Below, piece by piece: positions 1-7,424 of a stretch of 64,000 nucleotides of DNA. The DNA comes from CALSPH01 sp041690035. GTDB lineage: Bacteria > Bacteroidota > Bacteroidia > NS11-12g > UBA955. Numbering within the stretch: the stretch's first letter is position 1; each line of letters begins with the position of its first letter. Below the pieces are notes generated by a model. It searched no databases. It was given only the letters and a program-made list of their open reading frames with translations, and had not been told where the DNA came from. The stretch is taken from contig JBDNFC010000081.1 in the NCBI GenBank assembly GCA_041690035.1, forward strand, positions 1 through 64,000. Direction: 5' to 3'. The translations under genes were made by a program, and so were the position numbers.

Positions 1-102
1 GTTGGTGTTCCGCCACCAAACAGCCAAAGTGTTTTATTTCCACTTAAGCGCCTTCACCTCAAGCAAGACCTTGAAGACCTTGAATGGTTTATGTTTGGTT
101 AA
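1..102 (+). CDS. Unidentified protein, C-terminal fragment
   Basis: An open frame runs in from the left edge and stops at TAA (100-102), giving 33 residues ending in DLEDLEWFMFG. It contains a basic stretch (KRLHLK) followed by an acidic amphipathic segment. I do not recognise the family. The frame is short enough to be chance, but the residue mix is protein-like and its base composition is less AT-rich than most of the window. The start lies outside the window. Confidence 0.3.
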   Translation, partial: VGVPPPNSQSVLFPLKRLHLKQDLEDLEWFMFG

Positions 103-557
103 AGGGCATGTATAAGCTTTATATATTGGTTAAAAATAATGTTTTTCGGGGGATTTTTTAGGAGTTCGGGGAATGCATGGGCGCTGGGGTTTGGCTAGGT
201 CAGATACCAGAAAGGGAGTATACCAGGCATCAGTTGTAAACTAGCCCAGCGTGTGTGATATCAGCTGTTGCCAGCATCTTGCGTGTAATGGAGCAAACCG
301 CCTCAGGCGTCCTTAAATAAAAAAAATATCCCTTATATTTGTAAAATAAAATTCACTTGCTCGCCAAGAATTTAAAAAAAACCATTAGAAATATTAGAAA
401 TATGAAATTAAAAGATGCCAGAGGCAAAAATATTGCTCACTCGCAAGATACGAGCGAGAGCGGGGAGCAAATACAGTTACATTTACCTTTTTTTTTTGCA
501 ATCAAAAAATTTGTGTTTTTGAGAAATTCTAGTTAACTTGCATAAAAATTCAAGAAT
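103..557. other. Gene-poor interval, GC-richer than surroundings in its first half
   Basis: No credible reading frame is visible on either strand. Positions about 150-320 are clearly richer in G and C than the rest of the window and contain the short palindromes CGCCTCAGGCG and TGATATCA. About 396-416 holds a tandem repeat of ATTAGAAAT. CTCGC and GCGAG near 440-455 can pair around a 9-base loop. This could be the decayed edge of an accessory element or an unrecognised RNA; neither is shown by the sequence. Confidence 0.4.
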
Positions 558-3104
558 ATGAAAGCCATTTATTTAATCATTCTACTATTACTTTTTGCTT
601 TTGGAATCAATGCACAAACCTTGCGTTTAGAAAGCACTATTCATAGTATTAGCTACTATGTAGAAAACGCCAATTCCATAAGCGCTAAAGTTTCTTATGA
701 TATAAAGTTTAAAGAAACTTCCGCTTCTATGTGGCGCAAAGGTTTAGACGCTTCTACATTTAATTATTTAGGAGGAAACAAATTATTTACGGGCAGTATT
801 TTGCAATTAAAAGCAAACACCAATTATACGATTGAAATAAATATTATTGATTCATTGCCATCGGTACGCAAAGTTACTTTTACAAGCACAATAACCACTA
901 GAATGGAACCCAATGTTAACATTCAAACTATGGATACGCTTTGGGTAAAAAACAATGGCAAAGGTTCCGTTTATTCTAAAAATAATCCCGGGGCATTTGA
1001 TACTTTAGTTAAAAGAGATTTTGCAAAAGTAAAGTGCGGAACCACTATTTTTTGCTATGGAGGCACTTATAATGTTGGCGAACTAAGCTACAGTGTAAAC
1101 TATAATACCTCGCCTTGTAATAACGAAAACAACCCCATTATTATATCATCTGTACCCGATGAGTTAGCGGTGTTTGACGGCAGCAATTTAGAAAACTCTG
1201 CCATTTATCCTAACTGGACGCTTTATGATACAGTTCAAAAAATTTATAGAGCAACCCTGCCAATTTCATCTTCTTATTCGGGTTTAATGCTGTATGACAC
1301 TTTGCGATTGTTTCCTTATGCAACCGTATATCCACAAACTATTTTATCTTTATGGTATAGGGAATCTTTATCTAATGCCGACCAATATTTCGGCTCGGGA
1401 TATTATAGAAAGGGCAACGATTATTTTATAAAATTACCGAATGGTGAAAATCCAAATGGAAAAAAAATAACGGTTTCTAAATTCAATAGTTTTTTAACTA
1501 TTTCTAAGTCTTCTGCAAGCTATAATCCTAGGTTTATTATAAAAAATATAAGCATAAAAAATTATGGAAAATCAAAAGTTAACTTTAATCCTTTTTTTGG
1601 GTTTTTCGAATCGGAGTATGATGCAGTAGGACTTCAATTTTTTGATATCAAAAACACCATTATAGATCATTGCAAATTTGAATTTAACACCACACCACTT
1701 TATTTTAATGGCGCATCAGATAGTACAATTATTCAAAATTGCAGCAGTAAAGACCAAACAGGAAAGTGGATGCACGGTGCATTTAAAAACACAGCATTGT
1801 CTATTACAGGCGATATTAATTGGATAACTGACAATGGCAAATATGGTAGAAGTTTAGAAAAAGCATTTGTGTTTTTTGAAACAAAAGCAAATTACACTGT
1901 AAACAATATAATTTTTAGGAATAATACTATTGATGGCATTGTTTCTGGCATTGCAGGCAGGCAGTTAGAAAGCAGTCCTTTTCAGGATATTGATATTTAC
2001 AATAATACTTTTGTTAATTGCTATGATGCTATAGATATTGTAGGTAATGCTGCTAATTATAGAGTATGGAATAATAGAATTACCAATGCGCCTATTGTTT
2101 TTTCACTTATTCCATTTAAAGAAAACAATATTCAATATAGCAATACAGGACCAGCCTATATTTTTAGAAATATAGTTGACAAACTGCCCACAAGAAATAA
2201 TATACCTAATTTAACAGACGCTACGAACCAACTTGCGTACATATCTTATGGTGGTTGCGAAGGGTTTCAAAATAAAGTTTGGGGCAATTTATTGAAGTTA
2301 CAAACAGGCGGTTACCCCGCAAATACTAGAACAGACATTCATTTGTACCATAACACATTTAGTATGGAAGACTCTTTGTCGTATAATTTTTACCTATGGA
2401 AAAATACTTGGAATAAAATAATAAGTAAAAACAATAGCTGTAATTCAAAGTTTAATGTTCATAATTTTGAAGAGGTTGCTAATTTGCCTAATTATCCATT
2501 TATTTCTATTAGCGACAATTATTTTTCGGATAATAATAAACTTGGAGTAGTGAATAATATTCATGGCCTACTGTCTTCTTGCAAAAATTATAACAACCTA
2601 GATTCTTTAGACAAAAACTTGCGTTTGATTACAGGAAATAATGATACCAGTCTATTAAAAATAAGAGGGTTTAATTCTGTTCCAAATTTTGTGGACGCTG
2701 CGGGTGGCAATTTTAACTTAAAAAACAATAGTTTACTGATAGATAAAGGGCAATTTATTCCAAATATTAGTGATGTAAGTGGAATTAATTTCAATGGAAA
2801 TGCACCCGATATTGGGGCTTTAGAATCCAATTTTAGTTCTTCAATTTTTAATTCGTCAAGGGAAAATCATCAGGTGCTTTTATTTCCAAATCCTAGCAAT
2901 GGCATGGTAACAATAAAGGCAGAAAAAGAAATAAACCAATGTATTTTATATGATTTAAATGGCCGAATTATTTTAGATAAAAATTACACTGCGTATTCTA
3001 AGATACAAAATTTTGAAATCCCTAATGTTGGAACAAAAATATTTTTTATAAAAATTATTTTCACTAATGATGAAAGTGTTACAGAAAAGTTAATAATGAA
3101 TTAA
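558..3104 (+). CDS. Secreted parallel beta-helix protein with T9SS sorting domain
   Basis: This 848-residue exported protein begins with a clear signal peptide (residues 1-19, hydrophobic core LIILLLLFAF, cleavage near INA-Q). An early beta-sandwich-like region (about 20-110) resembles a fibronectin-type segment. A long central part (about 320-720) is full of short N-rich beta strands (NNTIDGI, IYNNTF, VWNNRI) typical of right-handed parallel beta-helix/pectate-lyase-like proteins. The C-terminal 75 residues carry the type A T9SS signature: FPNPSNGMVTI, ILYDLNGRII and a KLIMN end. By family knowledge it would be moved through the outer membrane and anchored or released. Substrate unknown. It converges on the next gene with three bases between their stops. 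Confidence 0.85.
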   Translation: MKAIYLIILLLLFAFGINAQTLRLESTIHSISYYVENANSISAKVSYDIKFKETSASMWRKGLDASTFNYLGGNKLFTGSILQLKANTNYTIEINIIDSLPSVRKVTFTSTITTRMEPNVNIQTMDTLWVKNNGKGSVYSKNNPGAFDTLVKRDFAKVKCGTTIFCYGGTYNVGELSYSVNYNTSPCNNENNPIIISSVPDELAVFDGSNLENSAIYPNWTLYDTVQKIYRATLPISSSYSGLMLYDTLRLFPYATVYPQTILSLWYRESLSNADQYFGSGYYRKGNDYFIKLPNGENPNGKKITVSKFNSFLTISKSSASYNPRFIIKNISIKNYGKSKVNFNPFFGFFESEYDAVGLQFFDIKNTIIDHCKFEFNTTPLYFNGASDSTIIQNCSSKDQTGKWMHGAFKNTALSITGDINWITDNGKYGRSLEKAFVFFETKANYTVNNIIFRNNTIDGIVSGIAGRQLESSPFQDIDIYNNTFVNCYDAIDIVGNAANYRVWNNRITNAPIVFSLIPFKENNIQYSNTGPAYIFRNIVDKLPTRNNIPNLTDATNQLAYISYGGCEGFQNKVWGNLLKLQTGGYPANTRTDIHLYHNTFSMEDSLSYNFYLWKNTWNKIISKNNSCNSKFNVHNFEEVANLPNYPFISISDNYFSDNNKLGVVNNIHGLLSSCKNYNNLDSLDKNLRLITGNNDTSLLKIRGFNSVPNFVDAAGGNFNLKNNSLLIDKGQFIPNISDVSGINFNGNAPDIGALESNFSSSIFNSSRENHQVLLFPNPSNGMVTIKAEKEINQCILYDLNGRIILDKNYTAYSKIQNFEIPNVGTKIFFIKIIFTNDESVTEKLIMN

Positions 3105-3107
3105 ACT

Positions 3108-3992
3108 TTAATGCTCCGAAAAATTATTTTTTTTATATAAATTGTGAATTATCAAAATTAAATAGCCAAAAAGTACAGCTCCCACAATTAAAGCATTGTT
3201 TACTATACCTTCCACAGAGAACGATAACTTAATTAAAATAGTAGAAATCATAAAACCAGAGTTGCGAATAATTTTATAAAAACTGTCCGAATAAAAAAAA
3301 GAAAACAAAAGCAATATCACATCAATAATAATTAAAAGCATAAAAAAATCTTCGAAAAATATATTATTAATATTTTTAAAAGTGGCAATATTATTCCAAT
3401 GATTGTGCACAGAGCTAACAATCCAACTGGTAAACGAAAACACTGCAAGTATAGCTAATAGAGGAATTAGGATCATTGCAATACCTTTCTTTAACTGAAT
3501 GAATTTATAAATACTTTCATCTTTATTAATTTTATTTACTGTTTCATCGATACCTGTTTTTTCTATTTTTTTATAAAAAAGATGAATTAAGAAAAACAAA
3601 ATTAATGTGGTTAAAACATCGTAAGTAAACTGTAAGTCGTTTTCTAATATAAACCAATTGGTGGACATTTCAATGTTGCCAATGTCTTTAAAAATTCTGC
3701 GTATTACAATTAAAGTTATAATTTCATATTGCTTGCCAATGTATATAGAAATGGACTTGGGTAAATAAAATACCAATAAAAATACTTCGTAAATTAGAAT
3801 AAATGAAAAGGGGGTATAAATAGCAGATATCGGGCTTTTTGTTAGCTTTGAAGAAATATGAATAATATTTTGACTTACTAAAAAAATAACTAACAAATGC
3901 AATACAAAACTTGCTATGGCTATGCCTATAACTATGCGTTCAGTTTTTTCTCTAAATTCTTCGGATATAAAACGGGTAAATATTTTTTTCAT
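3108..3992 (-). CDS. Polytopic membrane protein of unknown function
   Basis: The 294-residue product has a short charged N-terminus and about seven hydrophobic segments (near residues 22-42, 55-78, 88-98, 125-142, 170-192, 212-232 and 245-282). A segment with two adjacent arginines (VIRRIFKD) lies between the early helices, and a soluble Lys/Glu-rich loop sits at about 145-165. I recognise no named family. It lies 46 bases downstream of the lycopene cyclase/dioxygenase gene on the same strand with no visible terminator between, so it is probably co-transcribed with the phototrophy genes. A transport or channel role is only a guess from topology. Confidence 0.75.
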   Translation of the reverse strand: MKKIFTRFISEEFREKTERIVIGIAIASFVLHLLVIFLVSQNIIHISSKLTKSPISAIYTPFSFILIYEVFLLVFYLPKSISIYIGKQYEIITLIVIRRIFKDIGNIEMSTNWFILENDLQFTYDVLTTLILFFLIHLFYKKIEKTGIDETVNKINKDESIYKFIQLKKGIAMILIPLLAILAVFSFTSWIVSSVHNHWNNIATFKNINNIFFEDFFMLLIIIDVILLLFSFFYSDSFYKIIRNSGFMISTILIKLSFSVEGIVNNALIVGAVLFGYLILIIHNLYKKNNFSEH

Positions 3993-4038
3993 GGGTAAAT
4001 TGGGTTGTTGCTCAGTTTATTTTTTATAAATTTGTTAA

Positions 4039-6051
4039 TCAATATTTTATTTTATTATAAAAAAAATGCATACTTAATACATGAGGAAAGCTTAAGCAGG
4101 CTAAAATAATAAAGAAAAATCCAGTTAAATTGGCTCCTGCAAAAAGGAGAAAGTATATTATAATTAATGCCCCGCCAACGCTAAAAGGCAAAGATTTCGA
4201 CCATAAACGAGAGCTGCTTTCATTTAAACCAATTGCAAGGTGGCGCCAACCATGTATGCTGTGCTGCCAAATAAAATATATTCCAAACGAAACCAATAAT
4301 GGCAACATGCTGGAAAGAAGAAGATAAATGAGTGTAAATAAAATATATTTGGATTGATTGAAAACGGCAGTTAAAATGCCAGATATGATGATGAAAATTT
4401 GGAATATAAATAAGTTGTTTTTAGATATTGTTTTTAAAAAAATTACAGAGTGCAAGTTTGGAATTTGTTGAAGTATGTTATTTAGTTCTTTAAAATGAAA
4501 GAATAAAATTGTTAATAAAACAATAAGACCCCAAATAAATGATTGCAATCCTTGTTTTAACCGCCATTCTTTAAAATCTGCTTGTCCAAAATGCCATGCG
4601 GAATAAGCTATAAAAATGATTAATGCAGCATCTGGTAAAAACACCCAAACTAAACCTAAAAGAGCACTTTTAAACAGGTAACTTAATATAAAATAAAGGA
4701 ATTGTTTTTTGTTTATAATTATTTTGGAAGTAAGGTGGTCCAATGCACCATGCGAAAGGCCAACAGATAAAAACCCGAAGGCTAAAAGACCCCAAGAGAC
4801 GGACTCTAAATTTATGTACGATAAAAATAGGGTGACAAGTGTAAATACAAAAGGTAAAATTAAAATGGGCAAAGTTTTAATTTGTTGGTAAACGTCTTTA
4901 AATGCGGTTTTTATAAATAACCATTTAGGTAATTTATAAAAAATTGTGATTTCTTCTATTAGGTTAGTTTTTTCTCCTAAAAAACTTAAAACTTTGGTAA
5001 CGGGTACTTTTTTAAACAATGTTTCGAAAATCAGTTTTCCGTTTTCGGGGGTTTCATCTAATATTTTAAGAAGCAAACGATCATAAAAAATAAATCTTTG
5101 CTTTTTAGGACTTCTTTTAGGTACTTGGCTATTTTTAATGGCATTCATTTGCAATAATGCATCTTCTGCCATGGCATGAAAAGCATATCCTGTTGTAGAT
5201 TTTAACATATTCGCCCTTGCACCTGTGTTTATCCAGTTTTCGCCATAATTATCTACTTCTAAATTAGCGGATGACATGGGTATAGCACCTTGTTCATATT
5301 CTAAAATAGTATAAGAAAACCCCATTTTATTAATGTAATCCGCAAGAATCAATTGTGCTTTATCATTTAATAATTTTTGATCTCCAAATCTAGTTAACTC
5401 AATTAGGGCAGTTTCTTCATCATAAGGCAGTGTGTAAACAAACTGAGTAAAATTATTTTGAGGGATGTTAAAATCCATCAATACCATAGTTGATGTATCA
5501 AACACTTTGGTCGCGGATTTTATTTTCCAACCATAAAAAGATTGGTGTAAATGACTTTGGTTCTTTTTTGGTGCTTTAAAAGAGGGTGGTCGGCTATCAA
5601 AAACTTTATGAGCATAAATTATTTCAGTTTCTAGTTTAATTTCAAAAAAGTTTGAGTGAGTTAGAGGATTTTCTTTTAAGAAAGCACTAAAAAACCTTGT
5701 GCTATATTTAAAAAGAATGCTTTTGGTTTCGTTGTATAAATCAATTCCTTTTACATGATAATAATGCAAAGGGTTAATAGGCTGTTTGGTAATGCCATTA
5801 ATTTCAATATTTTCCCAACTGTAACTTATAAGGTTTTTTATTTCTAAATTTAAAACGTCTTTTTCTGTTGCCCAAAAACAAAATGTACGATCATTGTCCG
5901 ATTTGCTGTCCGGCTCTATAATGGCTATAGTTTTGTTTAACAGCAAACCATTGTTTTGCAACCTTAAAATTAATAAGCAATTGGCTGCGCCCAAACCTAT
6001 AAAAAGGTAATCGAATTTTTTTTGCGAATTATTAACGATTGTTTCTTTCAT
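4039..6051 (-). CDS. Lycopene beta-cyclase (CrtY) fused to Brp/Blh beta-carotene 15,15'-dioxygenase
   Basis: One 670-residue frame holds two enzymes. Residues about 12-385 are a CrtY-type cyclase: an N-terminal dinucleotide-binding strand (FIGLGAANCLL, 17-28), the DRTFCFW motif (54-60), and the LPYDEETALIELTRF stretch (208-222) matching the cyclase EET region. Residues about 395-670 are a multi-helix Brp/Blh protein with SHGALDH (433-439), WHFGQADF (486-493), WQHSIHGWRH (595-604) and FPHVLSMHFF (655-664). His434, His487, His600 and His604 fit the spacing of the iron-binding histidines of Blh. Predicted result: lycopene is cyclised to beta-carotene and cleaved to two retinals by one membrane-bound polypeptide, feeding the rhodopsin gene just upstream. 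Both halves keep their key motifs, so both are probably active. No stop or frameshift separates them. Confidence 0.93.
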   Translation of the reverse strand: MKETIVNNSQKKFDYLFIGLGAANCLLILRLQNNGLLLNKTIAIIEPDSKSDNDRTFCFWATEKDVLNLEIKNLISYSWENIEINGITKQPINPLHYYHVKGIDLYNETKSILFKYSTRFFSAFLKENPLTHSNFFEIKLETEIIYAHKVFDSRPPSFKAPKKNQSHLHQSFYGWKIKSATKVFDTSTMVLMDFNIPQNNFTQFVYTLPYDEETALIELTRFGDQKLLNDKAQLILADYINKMGFSYTILEYEQGAIPMSSANLEVDNYGENWINTGARANMLKSTTGYAFHAMAEDALLQMNAIKNSQVPKRSPKKQRFIFYDRLLLKILDETPENGKLIFETLFKKVPVTKVLSFLGEKTNLIEEITIFYKLPKWLFIKTAFKDVYQQIKTLPILILPFVFTLVTLFLSYINLESVSWGLLAFGFLSVGLSHGALDHLTSKIIINKKQFLYFILSYLFKSALLGLVWVFLPDAALIIFIAYSAWHFGQADFKEWRLKQGLQSFIWGLIVLLTILFFHFKELNNILQQIPNLHSVIFLKTISKNNLFIFQIFIIISGILTAVFNQSKYILFTLIYLLLSSMLPLLVSFGIYFIWQHSIHGWRHLAIGLNESSSRLWSKSLPFSVGGALIIIYFLLFAGANLTGFFFIILACLSFPHVLSMHFFYNKIKY

Positions 6052-6073
6052 TTTTTGGCAGGGCTAAAGCAAT

Positions 6074-6112
6074 AAAAAAGGGATGACATAATAAAATTAC
6101 ACCATCCCTTTT
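6074..6112 (-). terminator. Intrinsic terminator after the rhodopsin gene
   Basis: On the minus strand AAAAGGGATG (6112-6103) pairs with CATCCCTTTT (6085-6076) around a 17-base loop, and the 3' arm runs into six consecutive T. It lies between the rhodopsin stop and the fused cyclase/dioxygenase gene, so it would give abundant rhodopsin message and less read-through into the retinal-making enzyme. Confidence 0.75.
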
Positions 6113-6129
6113 CATTTTTTTAATTTGAA

Positions 6130-6849
6130 TTAGTCTTCAGAAGATCTGCTTAAAGCATAAATTACTAAACCAAAACCAATTTTGTTAATAGCATCTGCGA
6201 TGTTATAAACAATATCCATCGCATGGCTAGCAGCGGCTGGGTCGCTTACTAATTGGATACCAAACAATCCACCTGGAGTACCTAAGATGTAACCCAATGG
6301 ATAGATAGCCCAACCAACCAATACGAACCAAGCCAATATTTTTACAGCTTTTGCTACTTGTGTTCCTGCTGTTTGCGCCAATTTTGCAATTTCGCCAAAC
6401 CAAACTAAGTACACAATATAAAAATAAGCAGCACCAGAAATCACACCCCAAAGCACACTGCCATCTCTGTCTAGCACTTCGCCCACATAACCAGTAATTA
6501 ACATTACCAATGAAGCAAGGATTAATTTCCATAACAAGTTAATTTTCGCACCTGCTTTTTTGGTAATTAAGTAAAACTCAACACACATCAAAGGCACGGT
6601 TAAAATCCAATCCACATAACGGAAAAAAGTTGGAGATTCACCAGTTTCAAGATTGTAGCCTCTCATGTAATAGTAATGCACTGCTGCAATAAAGGTAATT
6701 AGACCCGAAACCAAAACAGAGGTTCTCCATTTGGGCGAAGTATTGTTTAGTTCAAGAAAGAAGAAGAGAGAAGCGGCCATCATAGCCATTGTTCCGATGA
6801 AGAACGTAAAAGCAACATAATTGTCGCTAGCGATTTTTAGATGTTCCAT
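6130..6849 (-). CDS. Green-absorbing proton-pumping rhodopsin (proteorhodopsin)
   Basis: A 239-residue seven-helix type I rhodopsin. Helix C reads RYVDWILTVPLMCVEFYLI: Asp80 (Schiff-base counter-ion/proton acceptor), Thr84 and Glu91 (proton donor) form the DTE motif of outward proton pumps. Met88 occupies the spectral-tuning site (105 in the classical green proteorhodopsin), predicting green absorption. His58 (AAVHYYYMRG) matches the His that pairs with the counter-ion. Lys223 (DAINKIGFG) is the retinal-binding lysine. Aligning helix E backwards from WFGE places Gly135 at the position that is Phe in the classical protein and Gly in xanthorhodopsin, where it leaves room for a carotenoid antenna. 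No signal peptide. It is followed by a terminator and then the gene that makes retinal. Confidence 0.97.
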   Translation of the reverse strand: MEHLKIASDNYVAFTFFIGTMAMMAASLFFFLELNNTSPKWRTSVLVSGLITFIAAVHYYYMRGYNLETGESPTFFRYVDWILTVPLMCVEFYLITKKAGAKINLLWKLILASLVMLITGYVGEVLDRDGSVLWGVISGAAYFYIVYLVWFGEIAKLAQTAGTQVAKAVKILAWFVLVGWAIYPLGYILGTPGGLFGIQLVSDPAAASHAMDIVYNIADAINKIGFGLVIYALSRSSED

Positions 6850-6932
6850 TGTTTTTTATTATTAAAGATTAAGCAATTAAACAATTACTTTTTAAAAAAG
6901 TTTTTATTAAATATATGAACTAGTAAAATAAA

Positions 6933-6961
6933 TTTGACTAAAATACTTAAATATTTGACTA
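6933..6961. repeat. Tandem direct repeat ATTTGACTA, 21-base period
   Basis: TTTGACTA occurs at 6933-6940 and again at 6954-6961, exactly 21 bases (two helical turns) apart, each preceded by A. The pair lies 84-112 bases upstream of the rhodopsin start codon. The phasing suits a regulator binding as two copies on one DNA face. No direct evidence of binding. Confidence 0.45.
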
Positions 6962-7146
6962 TCAAAATAATAATTTAAAAAAAAATGTGATTTATTACCT
7001 CTTTTCGTAAGAAAACAATTTTTCAAATTAATATTTTATTTTTTTATAGCTGTACTCAAAAAAATTAATACTTATATCAATTAAATTAACATACTGATAG
7101 CAGCTAACTTTAAACATTCTATTAACTGCAACACTTTTACTCATGG

Positions 7147-7170
7147 GTTTGTTAGTCAAGGCTAACAAAC
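7147..7170. promoter_or_regulatory. Perfect 9-base inverted repeat, candidate operator
   Basis: GTTTGTTAG (7147-7155) and CTAACAAAC (7162-7170) are exact reverse complements around TCAAGG. No T-run follows on either strand, so it is not a terminator. It could be an operator or the stem of a leader RNA. Confidence 0.4.
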
Positions 7171-7263
7171 AATCTGAATTCTACTTAAACGTTATTCCTA
7201 TAAGTCTGGAAAAGTTTCCATTAACAAAAAAGAAAAATACTGTCAACTAGATAATTATAGCAT

Positions 7264-7273
7264 GGGGGGGGGG
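7264..7273 (+). repeat. Homopolymer run of ten G
   Basis: Ten consecutive G interrupt an otherwise very AT-rich region, directly after CAT. Runs like this can slip during replication. It lies about 150 bases upstream of the aminotransferase start and is not inside a credible gene. A sequencing or assembly artefact is possible. Confidence 0.5.
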
Positions 7274-7389
7274 AAAACTATTATTATCCCAAATTATCAT
7301 AATAAATTTGGTGAAACAGTTCCAAACACTTCTCGACAATAAAAAGAACTATTTTTTTAAATACATCTTTTATTTCACAAGTACTTCGT

Positions 7390-7397
7390 TACATTTG
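7390..7397 (+). promoter_or_regulatory. Bacteroidota -7 box of the aminotransferase gene
   Basis: TACATTTG fits TAnnTTTG. It lies 27 bases before ATG 7425 and inside the upstream part of the longer open frame, which supports the downstream start. Confidence 0.6.
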
Positions 7398-7424
7398 CAT
7401 TTTATATACTTAAATAAAGATTTA

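Larger units (their letters stand above)
6850..7389. promoter_or_regulatory. Long divergent regulatory region between rhodopsin and aminotransferase genes
   Basis: This AT-rich interval of more than 500 bases holds no credible gene. It contains a pair of TTTGACTA direct repeats (6933-6961), a perfect inverted repeat (7147-7170) and a run of ten G (7264-7273), each listed separately. No full TTTG/TAnnTTTG promoter could be placed with confidence for the rhodopsin on the minus strand; the nearest approximation is TTATTTTG on the minus strand at about 6963-6970. Confidence 0.5.

Noticed and set aside
6227..6532. 101-codon frame on the minus strand inside the rhodopsin gene
   Set aside because: It is a shifted reading of the rhodopsin, whose motifs are all in the main frame.
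7308..7424. N-terminal extension of the aminotransferase
   Set aside because: The 39 extra residues are not family-like and cover the TACATTTG promoter box.
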